A stretch of DNA of 6,135 bases, taken from Lentisphaerota bacterium. Its GTDB lineage: Bacteria; Verrucomicrobiota; Kiritimatiellia; RFP12; UBA1067. A program made the translations under genes and the position numbers. The notes beneath the pieces are model-generated. The model was not told the DNA's origin, ran no database searches, and saw nothing but the letters and a program-made list of their open reading frames with translations. Position 1 is the stretch's first letter. Each line of letters opens with the position of its first letter. This document shows, in pieces, positions 1 through 5,866 of this stretch. The stretch is from the NCBI GenBank assembly GCA_022839525.1, contig JALHET010000130.1:1-6135 (forward strand), given 5' to 3'.

Positions 1-428
1 GCGATCGGGTGCGCGGGATCGACGCACCAGACGCGCTCCAGTTCCCCGACCTCACGCCAGTGCAGTTTGCCGCTGGTGCCGTTCAGCTCGCGGAAGATTT
101 TTGACATGTGTCCGGAGTGCATCACCAGCAGCCCCATGCCGTCCCACACGCGCTGGCGCACCCGCGCCACAATGGCGTCCTCCACCTTATCATGCGCCGC
201 GTGCCCCCACCAGAGCAGCACGTCCGTGGCATCCAGCACATCCTGTGTGAGGCCGTGTTCCGGCTCCTGCAGCGTGGCGGTACGGATCACGAGATCCGGC
301 GCGGCCAAGCTCTTGGCAAGGCTACCGTGGATACCGCCGGGATAAAGCTCAGCGACCGACGGCTCCTGCTGTTCGTGAACATTCTCGTTCCAGATTGTGA
401 CACGGATGGGGGTAGTTGTTTTCTGCAC
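1..428 (-). CDS. ThuA-like domain protein (trehalose utilization family), C-terminus cut by window edge
   Basis: The reading frame starts at GTG 428-426, preceded at 6 nt by a perfect AAGGAG (440-435), and runs off the left edge after about 142 codons. The protein begins [20 protein letters not shown] and contains [65 protein letters not shown] and [12 protein letters not shown]. This run of motifs is characteristic of ThuA-like proteins, which have a class I glutamine amidotransferase-like fold and no signal peptide. Known members are about 240 residues, so roughly the first 60% is present. ThuA is linked to trehalose/disaccharide catabolism in rhizobia; in PVC and Bacteroidota genomes the family usually sits near sugar-metabolism genes and its exact reaction is unsettled. 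No operon partner is visible: the next gene upstream is over 250 bp away. Family assignment is firm; physiological role is inferred. Confidence 0.9.
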   Translation of the reverse strand, partial: MQKTTTPIRVTIWNENVHEQQEPSVAELYPGGIHGSLAKSLAAPDLVIRTATLQEPEHGLTQDVLDATDVLLWWGHAAHDKVEDAIVARVRQRVWDGMGLLVMHSGHMSKIFRELNGTSGKLHWREVGELERVWCVDPAHPI

Positions 429-455
429 GACAGGCTCCTTAGTTTGACGCGGTCA

Positions 456-466
456 TTGTGACACAA
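456..466. promoter_or_regulatory. Perfect 11-bp palindrome upstream of the ThuA-like gene
   Basis: TTGTGACACAA is a perfect inverted repeat (TTGTG/CACAA around a central A), 28 bp upstream of the GTG start and just upstream of the Shine-Dalgarno site. A second inverted pair, CGACAC (470-475) and GTGTCG (488-493), lies next to it. The position suits an operator for a sugar-responsive repressor. No convincing -35/-10 pair was found, so this is suggestive only. Confidence 0.3.
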
Positions 467-507
467 GCGCGACACATGGGGCAAGTCGTGTCGTTGTCTT
501 TTCTGAA

Positions 508-561
508 AAAAGCAGGGCAGGGCTTTTACACTCGCGTTGCGAGCCACTGCGTGGCCGCAAC
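508..561 (-). repeat. Hairpin plus AAAAGCCCTGC-type element, copy 1
   Basis: A strong hairpin spans 536-561: GTTGCG and GCCAC (A542 bulged) pair with GTGGC and CGCAAC around a TGC loop, an 11-bp stem. A smaller CTCGC/GCGAG hairpin overlaps it at 531-543. Read on the minus strand, this is followed at 527-508 by AAAAGC-CCTGCCCT-GCTTTT, a 6-bp stem ending in a T run that continues to 506. The 20-bp core recurs with one change at 3539-3558. It lies about 130 nt downstream of the minus-strand secreted-protein gene and could terminate its transcript, but the stem is A/T-rich. The recurrence points more to a dispersed genomic repeat. Confidence 0.5.
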
Positions 562-594
562 AAGGAAGGTTGACTCGCGACCTGCGACATGCGG

Positions 595-630
595 CGATAT
601 CGATCCCGATAGCGATAGCGATCCCGATGC
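595..630 (+). repeat. CGATNN hexanucleotide array (six units), copy 1
   Basis: Six consecutive 6-bp units fit CGATNN: CGATAT, CGATCC, CGATAG, CGATAG, CGATCC, CGATGC. The invariant CGAT with a variable dinucleotide differs from a simple slippage microsatellite. The same pattern occurs in inverse orientation at 3496-3531, so the two arrays flank the 690-3304 gene. No coding function is likely. The rest of 429-689 holds only the hairpin element and the palindrome listed separately. Confidence 0.75.
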
Positions 631-689
631 TCTGCAAGTCTGGCGAACGGATTTTGGAGTGCGTGCGGCAAGCGGTATTCCGAGCAGAA

Positions 690-3304
690 TCACGGACGCC
701 GGATGCCTTCGACCCACTCGGCCAGTTTCAACACGCCGCGGGTGGCGTCGTAGTAGCTGATCACGGGACACCCGTCCGGCGAGAAGGCGAGCGAGGAGTA
801 GGCGCCAACGAACCCGTCGAAGTCAACTATGACGATCGACCACTTCGTGCCGTCGTATTTGGCGTATTTCAGATAGCCGAGCTGATCATCATGGTAGCTG
901 ATCGCCGGATGGCCGTCCGGCGCGAAGGCCAGACTGGGATAAGCGCTGGTGCCGTATGCCTGCACCGCGACGGTCTGCGAGTCCCAATAGCTCCAAGAGT
1001 ACGTCCCCTCGGTCACGTAGACCAGCTCGCTGGGGGAATGATACCAGTCAAAATAGGCGACCGCGGCTTTCCCGTTTGGCTGGAAAGCCAGCGAAAGGCT
1101 GAACCCACAGCCATAATCTATCCCTTTCTTGAGCCACGCCGAACCGTCCCAGCGCGCGTAGCGGATATCATAGGAGCCATAGGTGGGTTTGACATAGTAA
1201 GCGATGGAGGGATACCCGTTCGTGCCGAAGGCCAGCGAAGTGTCAATGATGCTGGAATTGAGCTGATCAGCTACCGTTGTCAACGTCCAGCCTGCGGTGT
1301 CTTTCGACGCATAGCAGAGTTCCACTTTGGACGCTGCGTCATATCGCTGATAGCTGACGGCGGGATATCCGCCCGGCGAGAACTTCAGGGAGGTGTAATT
1401 CCCTGCATCAGGCCCGCTGGAATCAACGGTCTCGATGACCCATTGGCTGCCGTCGAATGCGGCGTACTTGAGCGCACGGCTGGTGGCATCGTAGTAGCTG
1501 ATGGCGGGATGCCCGTCCGTACCGAAGGCCAGCGAGCAGTCCTGCCCGACATCGCCCGCGGTGTCCACCCGTTCCACGCTCAGCGTCGTGCCGTCGTACG
1601 AGGCGTATTTCAGATCTTTGGCGAGGGAATCGTAGTAGGCGATGCCCAGCACGCCCGCCGTGTTGAAGGCCAGCGAGCTATGGAGCCCGTTGGTTGGGAC
1701 CGTGTCAACTGTGCAGGTGACCCACAGGCTGGTTGCCGACGCGTTCCAGTCGCGCAGCGGCACCGTGCCGCTCCCGCGGCCTTCGCGCGAGAGCACGGCG
1801 CGGAAGAAACGCCTGTTCGCGGGCGGGGAGAAAAACATTTCCGCCCTGCCGTTTGCGTCGAACGTGAAGCGCGGATTGCCGTCGACCTGTCCCACGTCCG
1901 TTGTCCAGGTCCCGTCCAGATCCTCCGCGCTGACGATGGCCAGGTTGCCGTTGACCGTGCCGCTGACCGGCGACGCGCCGGAGCGGAGTTCGGCGGCGAC
2001 GCGGGCCACGGCGGGTTTGGACGCCGGATTGACGTTCCAGGCGAGCGGCATGCCGTTGGACGCGGCCGGCTGGGCTGCGACCGGTTCGAACGCGGTGATC
2101 GTCAACCCCAGACCGGCGGCGAATCCTGTCGCCGGCTGCATCCCAACCAGCCAGGCGGTCATGAAATCCATGGCCGGCATCGCGGAGAAATCGGCCTGCC
2201 CCCATGCGGTCTTGTTGGCCTCGATCCAGGCCAGGTACATGTTGCGGTCGGCCTGCGTCACGTTGCCCGGCAGATCGGCCGGTAGCGTGGCGATCTCGTC
2301 GCCGAGCGCCACGATCCAGTCCGAGAAGTGCGTCACGTTCGTCACGGTCGCGACACCCCCGGCCACGGCGGCAACGTTGGCCGCTTCCCAGGGAGAGGAG
2401 GCATCGGCGCGGCGGAAAACACGCAGACGCGCCGGACTCGGAACCGCGTTGGTGTCGTACGCCAGCGAGAGCTGCGCCGCGAACTCGACCAGCGTCGCGC
2501 CCAGCGTCCAGTATTCGGTCACCGAAGCCGCCGCCACACCGGTCGGCAAGGCGCCTAGCGGCGCACCTTCCTTGCGGACGGCGCAGACGTGTCCGCCGCC
2601 TGCGTCGGGGATCTCGTCGAAATAGAGCCCTGCGGACGCCGCCTCCAGCGGCACCGTCGTCAGCGCCTGCGGCGCGGCCGACGCCACGTGCCGCGCGACC
2701 GGCTGCGCCTCGAGGCGGATCGTGACCGCGAAAAGGTCGTTTTCCAGAGTCGGGCTGAACGAAGTGATCGTCGCGCGCCACTGGTTGTTGTCGTGCTCGT
2801 TGTTGAAGACCGCCGCGAAATCGCCGCCGGAGAGTTCCGGCCCGTCGTGCAGCGCGGAGATCTGGCCGTTGATGTGGCCGACCGTGGCGCTTGGAGCATA
2901 CGTCACATCCACCTCGATGTCGCAGGCGCCCTCAACGATATTCACTCCGTCATAGGCGATTGTGAACGCGCCATCGCAGTACAGACGGTGGTCACTGTTC
3001 CCATCGATTTTCTTGCGGAACCATTTCAGATAAGGCGTCTCCAGACCGTCCATGCCGGACTTTACACCAGTTTCGAATGGTCTTTGCCCTGCATGAAGTC
3101 CACGTTGCTGACCGTGGCCGTGAAGCTGCAGTTCTCGAACCACTTCCATGCGTAGTTGTTATCAACCATCCAGCGCCACGCCTCGGATGCGACGTCGCAA
3201 TTGCCGCGTATCACACCCGAGAATTCAATGTACGCGTTTTGAGCTTGAGCCAACCCGCCGCAAGCGAACAGCACAGCAAACAGTGTAACCGGCTTTCCAT
3301 TCAT
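690..3304 (-). pseudogene. Secreted protein with seven propeller-like repeats, interrupted by a -1 frameshift
   Basis: Translation starts at ATG 3304 after GAGGGG (3315-3310, 5-nt spacing) with a signal peptide, MNGKPVTLFAVLFACGGLAQA, then NAYIEFSGVIRGN. This frame stops at TAA 3064-3062; the protein continues one frame back (KSGMDGLETPYLKWF...) to TGA at 690, about 870 residues if repaired. Upstream of ~3070 the second frame is unlike protein, so the shift lies near 3062-3100. Order: novel N-terminal region; a domain ending VTNVTHFSDWIVALGDE (~2300); a helical segment LPADLPGNVTQADRNMYLAW then DFSAMPAMDFMTAWLVGMQP (~2285-2125); a beta-rich part (~2095-1795); then seven repeats of 47-54 residues (~1725-690), each with SLAF-xxxG-xP-xISYYD...LKYA-xxDG-W. 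Seven such units suggest one beta-propeller. No membrane anchor or C-terminal sorting signal is seen. Substrate unknown. No slippery heptamer marks the junction, so mutation or an assembly error is likelier than programmed shifting. Confidence 0.75.
3062..3304 (-). CDS. N-terminal piece of the frameshifted secreted protein (signal peptide)
   Basis: This 80-codon frame carries the only good start and ribosome binding site of the broken gene. The signal peptide has K4, a hydrophobic core TLFAVLFACGGLA and an AQA cleavage site near residue 21, followed by about 60 exported residues containing W-rich VASEAWRWMVDNNYAWKW. On its own it would release a short secreted peptide ending MQGKDHSKLV. It is read as the front of the 690-3304 gene and not as a separate gene, because the downstream frame lacks its own start and leader. 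Confidence 0.65.
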   Translation of the reverse strand: MNGKPVTLFAVLFACGGLAQAQNAYIEFSGVIRGNCDVASEAWRWMVDNNYAWKWFENCSFTATVSNVDFMQGKDHSKLV

Positions 3305-3374
3305 GTGTACCCCTCTTTTTTGATGTCATACAAAAACATAAGACGAACACAGAAAAACCAAGCATCTGCGGATA

Positions 3375-3404
3375 ATGATAGTGGTTTTGGTTCCAAGTTG
3401 TCAA
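3375..3404 (-). promoter_or_regulatory. Sigma70-type promoter of the secreted-protein gene
   Basis: On the minus strand a perfect TTGACA -35 (3404-3399) is followed after 18 bp by TATCAT (3380-3375). Transcription would start near 3368, giving a ~65-nt leader before ATG 3304. The segment is clearly A/T-richer than the flanking coding DNA. A small TATTG/CAATA inverted repeat (3405-3419) sits just upstream of the -35. Confidence 0.5.
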
Positions 3405-3495
3405 TATTGTTCAGCAATACGGTCATGCGCTTATTCGTGAAGGGCCGAAAGCACGGCTTGCGGATTCTTTGTTGCCACGGTGAGGAGCGCCCGCC

Positions 3496-3531
3496 AAATC
3501 GGGATCGGGATCGCTATCGAAATCGGAACCG
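3496..3531 (-). repeat. CGATNN hexanucleotide array (six units), copy 2, inverse orientation
   Basis: Plus-strand units are AAATCG, GGATCG, GGATCG, CTATCG, AAATCG and a degenerate GAACCG, which read as NNATCG, the complement of CGATNN. It shares TAGCGATCCCGAT with the copy at 607-626. It lies 8 bp from the AAAAGCCCTGC-type element, so the two repeat types occur together at both ends of the secreted-protein gene. Confidence 0.75.
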
Positions 3532-3538
3532 TTCGGCG

Positions 3539-3573
3539 AAAAGCAGAGCAGGGCTTTTACTGGGCGCTAGCGC
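3539..3573 (-). repeat. AAAAGCCCTGC-type element with palindrome, copy 2
   Basis: Minus-strand reading gives the perfect 10-bp palindrome GCGCTAGCGC (3573-3564), then AGT and AAAAGCCCTGCTCTGCTTTT (3558-3539). This matches copy 1 (527-508) in 19 of 20 bases and in orientation; copy 1 is also preceded by a hairpin. The shared plan (inverted repeat, then AGT, then AAAAGCCCTGC) suggests a dispersed element and not a gene-specific terminator. Confidence 0.55.
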
Positions 3574-3577
3574 AGTC

Positions 3578-3674
3578 GACTAAGTTTTGGAGACTAAGTG
3601 TAAGCGACTAAGCGTAACCGACTAAGCGTAAGCGACTAAGTGTAAGCGATTAAGTGTGGGGACTAAGTGTGTCT
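3578..3674 (+). repeat. 14-bp tandem array, seven units (GACTAAGYGTAAGC)
   Basis: Units begin at 3578, 3592, 3606, 3620, 3634, 3648 and 3661. The central ones are GACTAAGTGTAAGC, GACTAAGCGTAACC, GACTAAGCGTAAGC and GACTAAGTGTAAGC; the outer units diverge, and unit 6 is 13 bp. The repeated TAA blocks reading in the forward frames and the position upstream of a promoter argue for non-coding DNA. There are no unique spacers, so this is not a CRISPR array. Function unknown; a repeated protein-binding site or slippage product are both possible. Confidence 0.85.
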
Positions 3675-3737
3675 CCGCGCACGGCGCGGAGGGAAAGCGG
3701 TGCCGCGACCCGCGCACAGCGCGGTTCTTGTCACCGC
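3673..3737. repeat. Twin GC-rich palindromes, CCGCGCACNGCGCGG
   Basis: Two copies of CCGCGC-ACN-GCGCGG lie at 3675-3689 (stem extended to 8 bp by flanking CT/AG, 3673-3691) and 3710-3724, with centres 35 bp apart. The second is nested inside another inverted pair, GCGGTG (3697-3702) and CACCGC (3732-3737), which overlaps the -35 box of the following promoter. They could fold as hairpins or act as a paired protein-binding site; the sequence alone does not decide. Confidence 0.6.
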
Positions 3738-3755
3738 ACCGGAATTTGATATAGT
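3728..3755 (+). promoter_or_regulatory. Extended -10 promoter upstream of the Bro-N remnant
   Basis: TTGTCA (3728-3733), a 16-bp spacer and TATAGT (3750-3755) preceded by TGA (3747-3749), that is an extended -10 TGn motif. Transcription from about 3762 would leave a leader of only ~15 nt before ATG 3777, with just a weak GGGAC as ribosome binding site. Confidence 0.5.
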
Positions 3756-3776
3756 GTGGGGCGGAACGGGACGCAA

Positions 3777-4066
3777 ATGAAAAGAATCTCGATAAGGTTT
3801 TTCAACGAACGGAAAATTCGCGCGGTGTGGGATGATGCCGGAGCGAAATGGTGGTTCTCTGTGCTGGACGTAGTCGGGGCGATCAATGGTGAGGACGACT
3901 ATTCCAAGACGCGCAATTACTGGAAGTACCTCAAAACCAAGTTGAAACGGGAGGGAAACGAACTGGTTAGCGCCGCTAACCAGTTGAAGCTGACCGCAAA
4001 ATCGCCGACCGTGCGATTTTCATGAAGGGTATTGATTACTCCTACTATTACGAAGAAGAGGAGTAA
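3777..4066 (+). pseudogene. Bro-N domain protein with out-of-frame Fic-like C-terminal tail; internal deletion remnant
   Basis: ATG 3777 is preferred over GTG 3756, because the conserved protein begins at MKRISIRFFNERKIRAVWDD. It continues KWWFSVLDVVGAI, YWKYLKTKLKREGNEL and NQLKLTA, the usual start of Bro-N (phage antirepressor-type) domains, then loses similarity and stops at TGA 4023-4025 after 82 codons. Another frame across the same DNA reads ADRKIADRAIFMKGIDYSYY then YEEEE, stopping at TAA 4064-4066. IFMKGIDYSYYYE closely resembles the end of many Fic/Doc AMP-transferase proteins (REVFMKGIDxSYYYE). The simplest reading is a Bro-N-Fic fusion gene that lost its middle, including the catalytic HPFxxGNGR motif, by a deletion joined near 3985-4000 that also changed frame. 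The intact parent is inferred; a short DNA-binding Bro-N peptide might still be made. Confidence 0.6.
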
Positions 4067-4103
4067 AAACCGTATCCTCCTTTTCAACAAAGTACCTCAA
4101 AAC

Positions 4104-4120
4104 ACCTGTCCCTTTGTACC
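4104..4120 (+). repeat. 17-bp dispersed repeat ACCTGTCCCTTTGTACC, copy 1
   Basis: Identical in sequence and orientation to 5912-5928. The two copies bracket the whole hip operon and its control region, a ~1.8 kb segment. No transposase is encoded between or beside them. It lies 38 bp after the end of the Fic-like tail. Confidence 0.7.
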
Positions 4121-4130
4121 CGAGTTCAGA

Positions 4131-4196
4131 GTTCGATGTTCGACGTTCAGCGTTCTGAATTAAAAAACGTTTAACGCTCAACGTTCAACTTTTAAC
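4131..4196. repeat. Large imperfect inverted repeat built from GTTCGA/AACGCT-like words
   Basis: The arms 4131-4154 and 4173-4196 are 24 nt each and complementary at 18 positions, separated by an A/T-rich 18-nt loop. Both arms also contain internally repeated words (GTTCGATGTTCGACGTTC; AACGCTCAACGTTCAAC). It lies in the 4067-4291 gap. The rest of that gap holds the 17-bp repeat, a weak AGGAG/CTCCT stem and a CTGGG/CCCAG hairpin (4229-4243) without a T tract, and no gene. Confidence 0.5.
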
Positions 4197-4291
4197 GCTC
4201 AAGTTATAGGCAAGGAGTTAGCTCTTTTCTGGGCTGTCCCCAGCGCGAGCCCTCATTGCATACCCCATGCGCACCCTGAAGGGGCGTGTTG

Positions 4292-5239
4292 TCAACGCTG
4301 GAAGCAAAGCTCCCGTTGCGTGACGAGTGCGCGAAGCCGGCCTTGAAAACCGGCGGACAGGAAGGATCGCGCCAGCACGGCGTCCAGATTCGCGCGCATT
4401 GCGCTCAATATGCGTCGTTCGGTGCGTTCTCTTTGCTGCGGAGTCAGCCCGAGATTGGCGGCGAAACGTTTGAAATTTCGATGGGAGAAGTTGCTCTTCT
4501 TGCCGTCGAGAGTGAGCGCGAGCTCCTCCTTGTCATCAGGCATGTGGAGGCTGGCCGGAACGAGATCGTAGGCGGGTGACAGATTCCATGCCCCATCGGG
4601 ATGCCGCAGAAGAGAAAAGTTCTTGAGGTGCATGTCGGAGTTGCCCGTGAGGAAGCAAAAGAGGATCAGCTCGTAAAGCCGGATAGCGTCCAGACCCGGA
4701 GCGGAGGAGTATGCGCGGAGGGCTTTGCCGACGGACTCCATCGAGGCGCGGTATTTTTCTGTCGTGATCCGGTCGGTGAGTTGGCAGAAGTCCTCCATGT
4801 GGAGCACGCCGCCGTCTGGGCGATCCATGCGCCGCGACAGATAGGCCAACGCGCCGGACTGCAGACGGACGAGTCCGAAATCAGCGGTCGCAATCCCGAC
4901 GACCTGCGCAAGCGACATGCAGGCGTGCTCGGACTCGGGTAGCTCGGGAAAACGTTCCGAGGGGAGCTTGAGGATGTAGTTGCCTTCCAGCCCGACAAGC
5001 GTCAGCTGGTCGGGCGCGTCCGTCCCCTTTCGTTCAAGATGAACGGAAAGCTTGGCCTGAACGCCGGGAACCGACATGCGGTTGCGGATGATGCGTTCGG
5101 CCATGACGTTGAGTTCTTCCGTGGTATAGTCGAAACGCGGCGCTTCCGGACGGCCAAAGAGCTTTCTTGCGCAGGCCGGATGGTATCCGCAGTCAACTTC
5201 GGAGGCTTCCGCTCCGCAGATCAGGCAGCGGGTTGTCAT
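4292..5239 (-). CDS. hipT: HipT-like Ser/Thr kinase toxin with N-terminal CxxC...HxxC segment
   Basis: This 315-residue protein matches the catalytic part of HipA-family kinases, without the HipA N-subdomain, which is encoded separately next to it. Visible parts: C5-x2-C8 and H20-x2-C23 in CLICG...YHPACARKLFG, a possible zinc site; SVPGVQAKL (56-64), matching the SIS-type loop whose serines are autophosphorylated in E. coli HipT; NYILKLP with ATP-binding K91; ESEHACM (102-108); catalytic loop GNSDMHLKNFSLL with D202 and N207; and AYDLVPA with metal-binding D225. All core kinase residues are intact. E. coli HipT phosphorylates tryptophanyl-tRNA synthetase and halts growth; the target here is unknown. 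ATG 5239 overlaps the hipS stop by 4 nt (ATGA) and has GGGAGG 7 nt upstream, so the genes are translationally coupled. Only S56 remains at the loop, since the second serine is P58, which may alter autoregulation. Confidence 0.9.
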   Translation of the reverse strand: MTTRCLICGAEASEVDCGYHPACARKLFGRPEAPRFDYTTEELNVMAERIIRNRMSVPGVQAKLSVHLERKGTDAPDQLTLVGLEGNYILKLPSERFPELPESEHACMSLAQVVGIATADFGLVRLQSGALAYLSRRMDRPDGGVLHMEDFCQLTDRITTEKYRASMESVGKALRAYSSAPGLDAIRLYELILFCFLTGNSDMHLKNFSLLRHPDGAWNLSPAYDLVPASLHMPDDKEELALTLDGKKSNFSHRNFKRFAANLGLTPQQRERTERRILSAMRANLDAVLARSFLSAGFQGRLRALVTQRELCFQR

Positions 5240-5559
5240 GGTGCGACCTCCCGGATGCTTGCGGCGCCGATGCAGTCCTTGCAGCAGGCCAGCAACAGCC
5301 CCATGCGGTCATTCGGATCAAGTTTCCAGGATTGCGTGGCCACATTCAGGAGCCAGCCTTCTGGAATCAGTCCGTCGAAAAACGGGAACAGAAAACGGCT
5401 TCGATAGGGTTCGGCCCGCAGAGGCAGACGCACGCTAACGGGAATAGCATCCGGGCGGGCGATGTAGTCGTGGTCATACTGGAACGTAAAGCCGCCTTCG
5501 GCTTCCTCGGCGAGGCGGCCGGCTAGCGTCCCGAACAGGAAGACATCAGCCCTGCGCAT
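5236..5559 (-). CDS. hipS: HipS-like antitoxin, stand-alone HipA N-subdomain 1
   Basis: The 107 residues match the domain found at the N-terminus of full-length HipA (Couple_hipA type). Motifs are VFLFGTLAGRL (6-16), GGFTFQYDHDYI (22-33), AIPVSVRLPL (38-47), LFPFFDGLIPEGWLL (57-71) and NDRMGLLLACCKDCIGAASI near the end. In E. coli O127 HipBST this subunit binds HipT and neutralises it, with a tryptophan placed near the kinase active site; W69 in PEGW is the likely counterpart, which is inference from position. The start ATG 5559 has GGGAGG 6 nt upstream and overlaps the hipB end by 14 nt; its stop overlaps the hipT start. In one-piece HipA toxins this domain is fused to the kinase, but here a clean stop and restart separate them with both ribosome sites intact, so the split is genuine and not a frameshift. 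Confidence 0.88.
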   Translation of the reverse strand: MRRADVFLFGTLAGRLAEEAEGGFTFQYDHDYIARPDAIPVSVRLPLRAEPYRSRFLFPFFDGLIPEGWLLNVATQSWKLDPNDRMGLLLACCKDCIGAASIREVAP

Positions 5560-5764
5560 CGGGCACCTCCCGTTGTTGCGGGACAGGGCCGAGTTCGGCT
5601 CCGAACAGGTTCAGCACGATGTTGACCCTGTCCATGCGCAGGGTCGGCTTGCCGCTCTCCAGTTCACGGAGGAACCGAAGTCCGACGCCGGCGCGGTCGG
5701 CCAGTTGCATCTGGGTCAGTCCATACTGTTTCCGCTTGTTGCGGACAAACGATTGAAGCGTCAT
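5546..5764 (-). CDS. hipB: HipB-like XRE-family antitoxin and autorepressor
   Basis: The 72-residue protein has a Cro/C1-type helix-turn-helix: LTQMQLADRAGVGLRFLREL (16-35), with the second helix at about 17-25 and the recognition helix at about 28-37, followed by ESGKPTLRMD and a VNIVLNLFGAEL helix typical of HipB dimers. HipB proteins bind palindromic operators upstream of their own operon and bridge to the toxin complex. ATG 5764 is preceded by GAGG (5776-5773) at 8 nt, and that sequence is itself part of an operator-like box. It is the first gene of hipB-hipS-hipT, the order known from E. coli O127. The short tail after residue 55, PVPQQREVPDAQG, lacks a long extension. XRE family is certain; HipB identity rests on the neighbours. 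Confidence 0.88.
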   Translation of the reverse strand: MTLQSFVRNKRKQYGLTQMQLADRAGVGLRFLRELESGKPTLRMDRVNIVLNLFGAELGPVPQQREVPDAQG

Positions 5765-5769
5765 TTATG

Positions 5770-5866
5770 TATCCTCATCGGGTACGAAAGTGCCGTGCTC
5801 CCCAGATTTAATCCCCGATAGGGTATAATATCTGGGAAGACGACCGAAATGTACCCGATGAGGTGT
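5770..5866. promoter_or_regulatory. Three-box operator region of the hip operon, 41-bp phased
   Basis: Three 15-bp boxes related to TACCC-N5-GGRTR occur at 5770-5784 (TATCCTCATCGGGTA), 5811-5825 (ATCCCCGATAGGGTA) and 5852-5866 (TACCCGATGAGGTGT). Their centres, 5777, 5818 and 5859, are exactly 41 bp apart, about four helical turns. The outer boxes are inverted copies over 13 bp (CCTCATCGGGTAC, 5773-5785; complement at 5851-5863), so the region is symmetric about the middle box, reinforced by CCCAGAT (5801-5807) and ATCTGGG (5830-5836). E. coli HipB binds TATCC-N8-GGATA; these boxes have similar ends with a 5-bp centre. The first covers the hipB Shine-Dalgarno and the third sits in the promoter spacer. 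Confidence 0.7.

Noticed and set aside
537..2285. Long plus-strand open frame of 582 codons opposite the secreted-protein gene
   Set aside because: Its protein shows no family motifs and mirrors the GC-rich codon pattern of the minus-strand gene, whose repeats and domain order are clearly protein-like. Its first part runs through the hairpin and the hexamer array.
3062..3100. Programmed -1 ribosomal frameshift in the secreted-protein gene
   Set aside because: No X-XXY-YYZ slippery heptamer is present at the junction and no clear stimulatory stem follows. A mutation or sequence error is simpler.
3077..3583. Plus-strand open frame containing RDRDRYRNRNR
   Set aside because: The RD/RN run is just the hexamer array translated. 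The frame overlaps the signal-peptide region and promoter of the minus-strand gene and lacks a ribosome site.
3578..3674. CRISPR-like array
   Set aside because: The units are 14 bp and contiguous, with no unique spacers and no cas genes in the window.
4059..4085. Intrinsic terminator after the Fic-like tail (AGGAG/CTCCT followed by TTTT)
   Set aside because: The stem has only five firm pairs and a 13-nt loop, and the T residues would be used to extend the stem, leaving no free T tract.
4229..4243. CTGGG/CCCAG hairpin downstream of hipT as a terminator
   Set aside because: No T run follows on either strand, so it lacks the intrinsic terminator signature.
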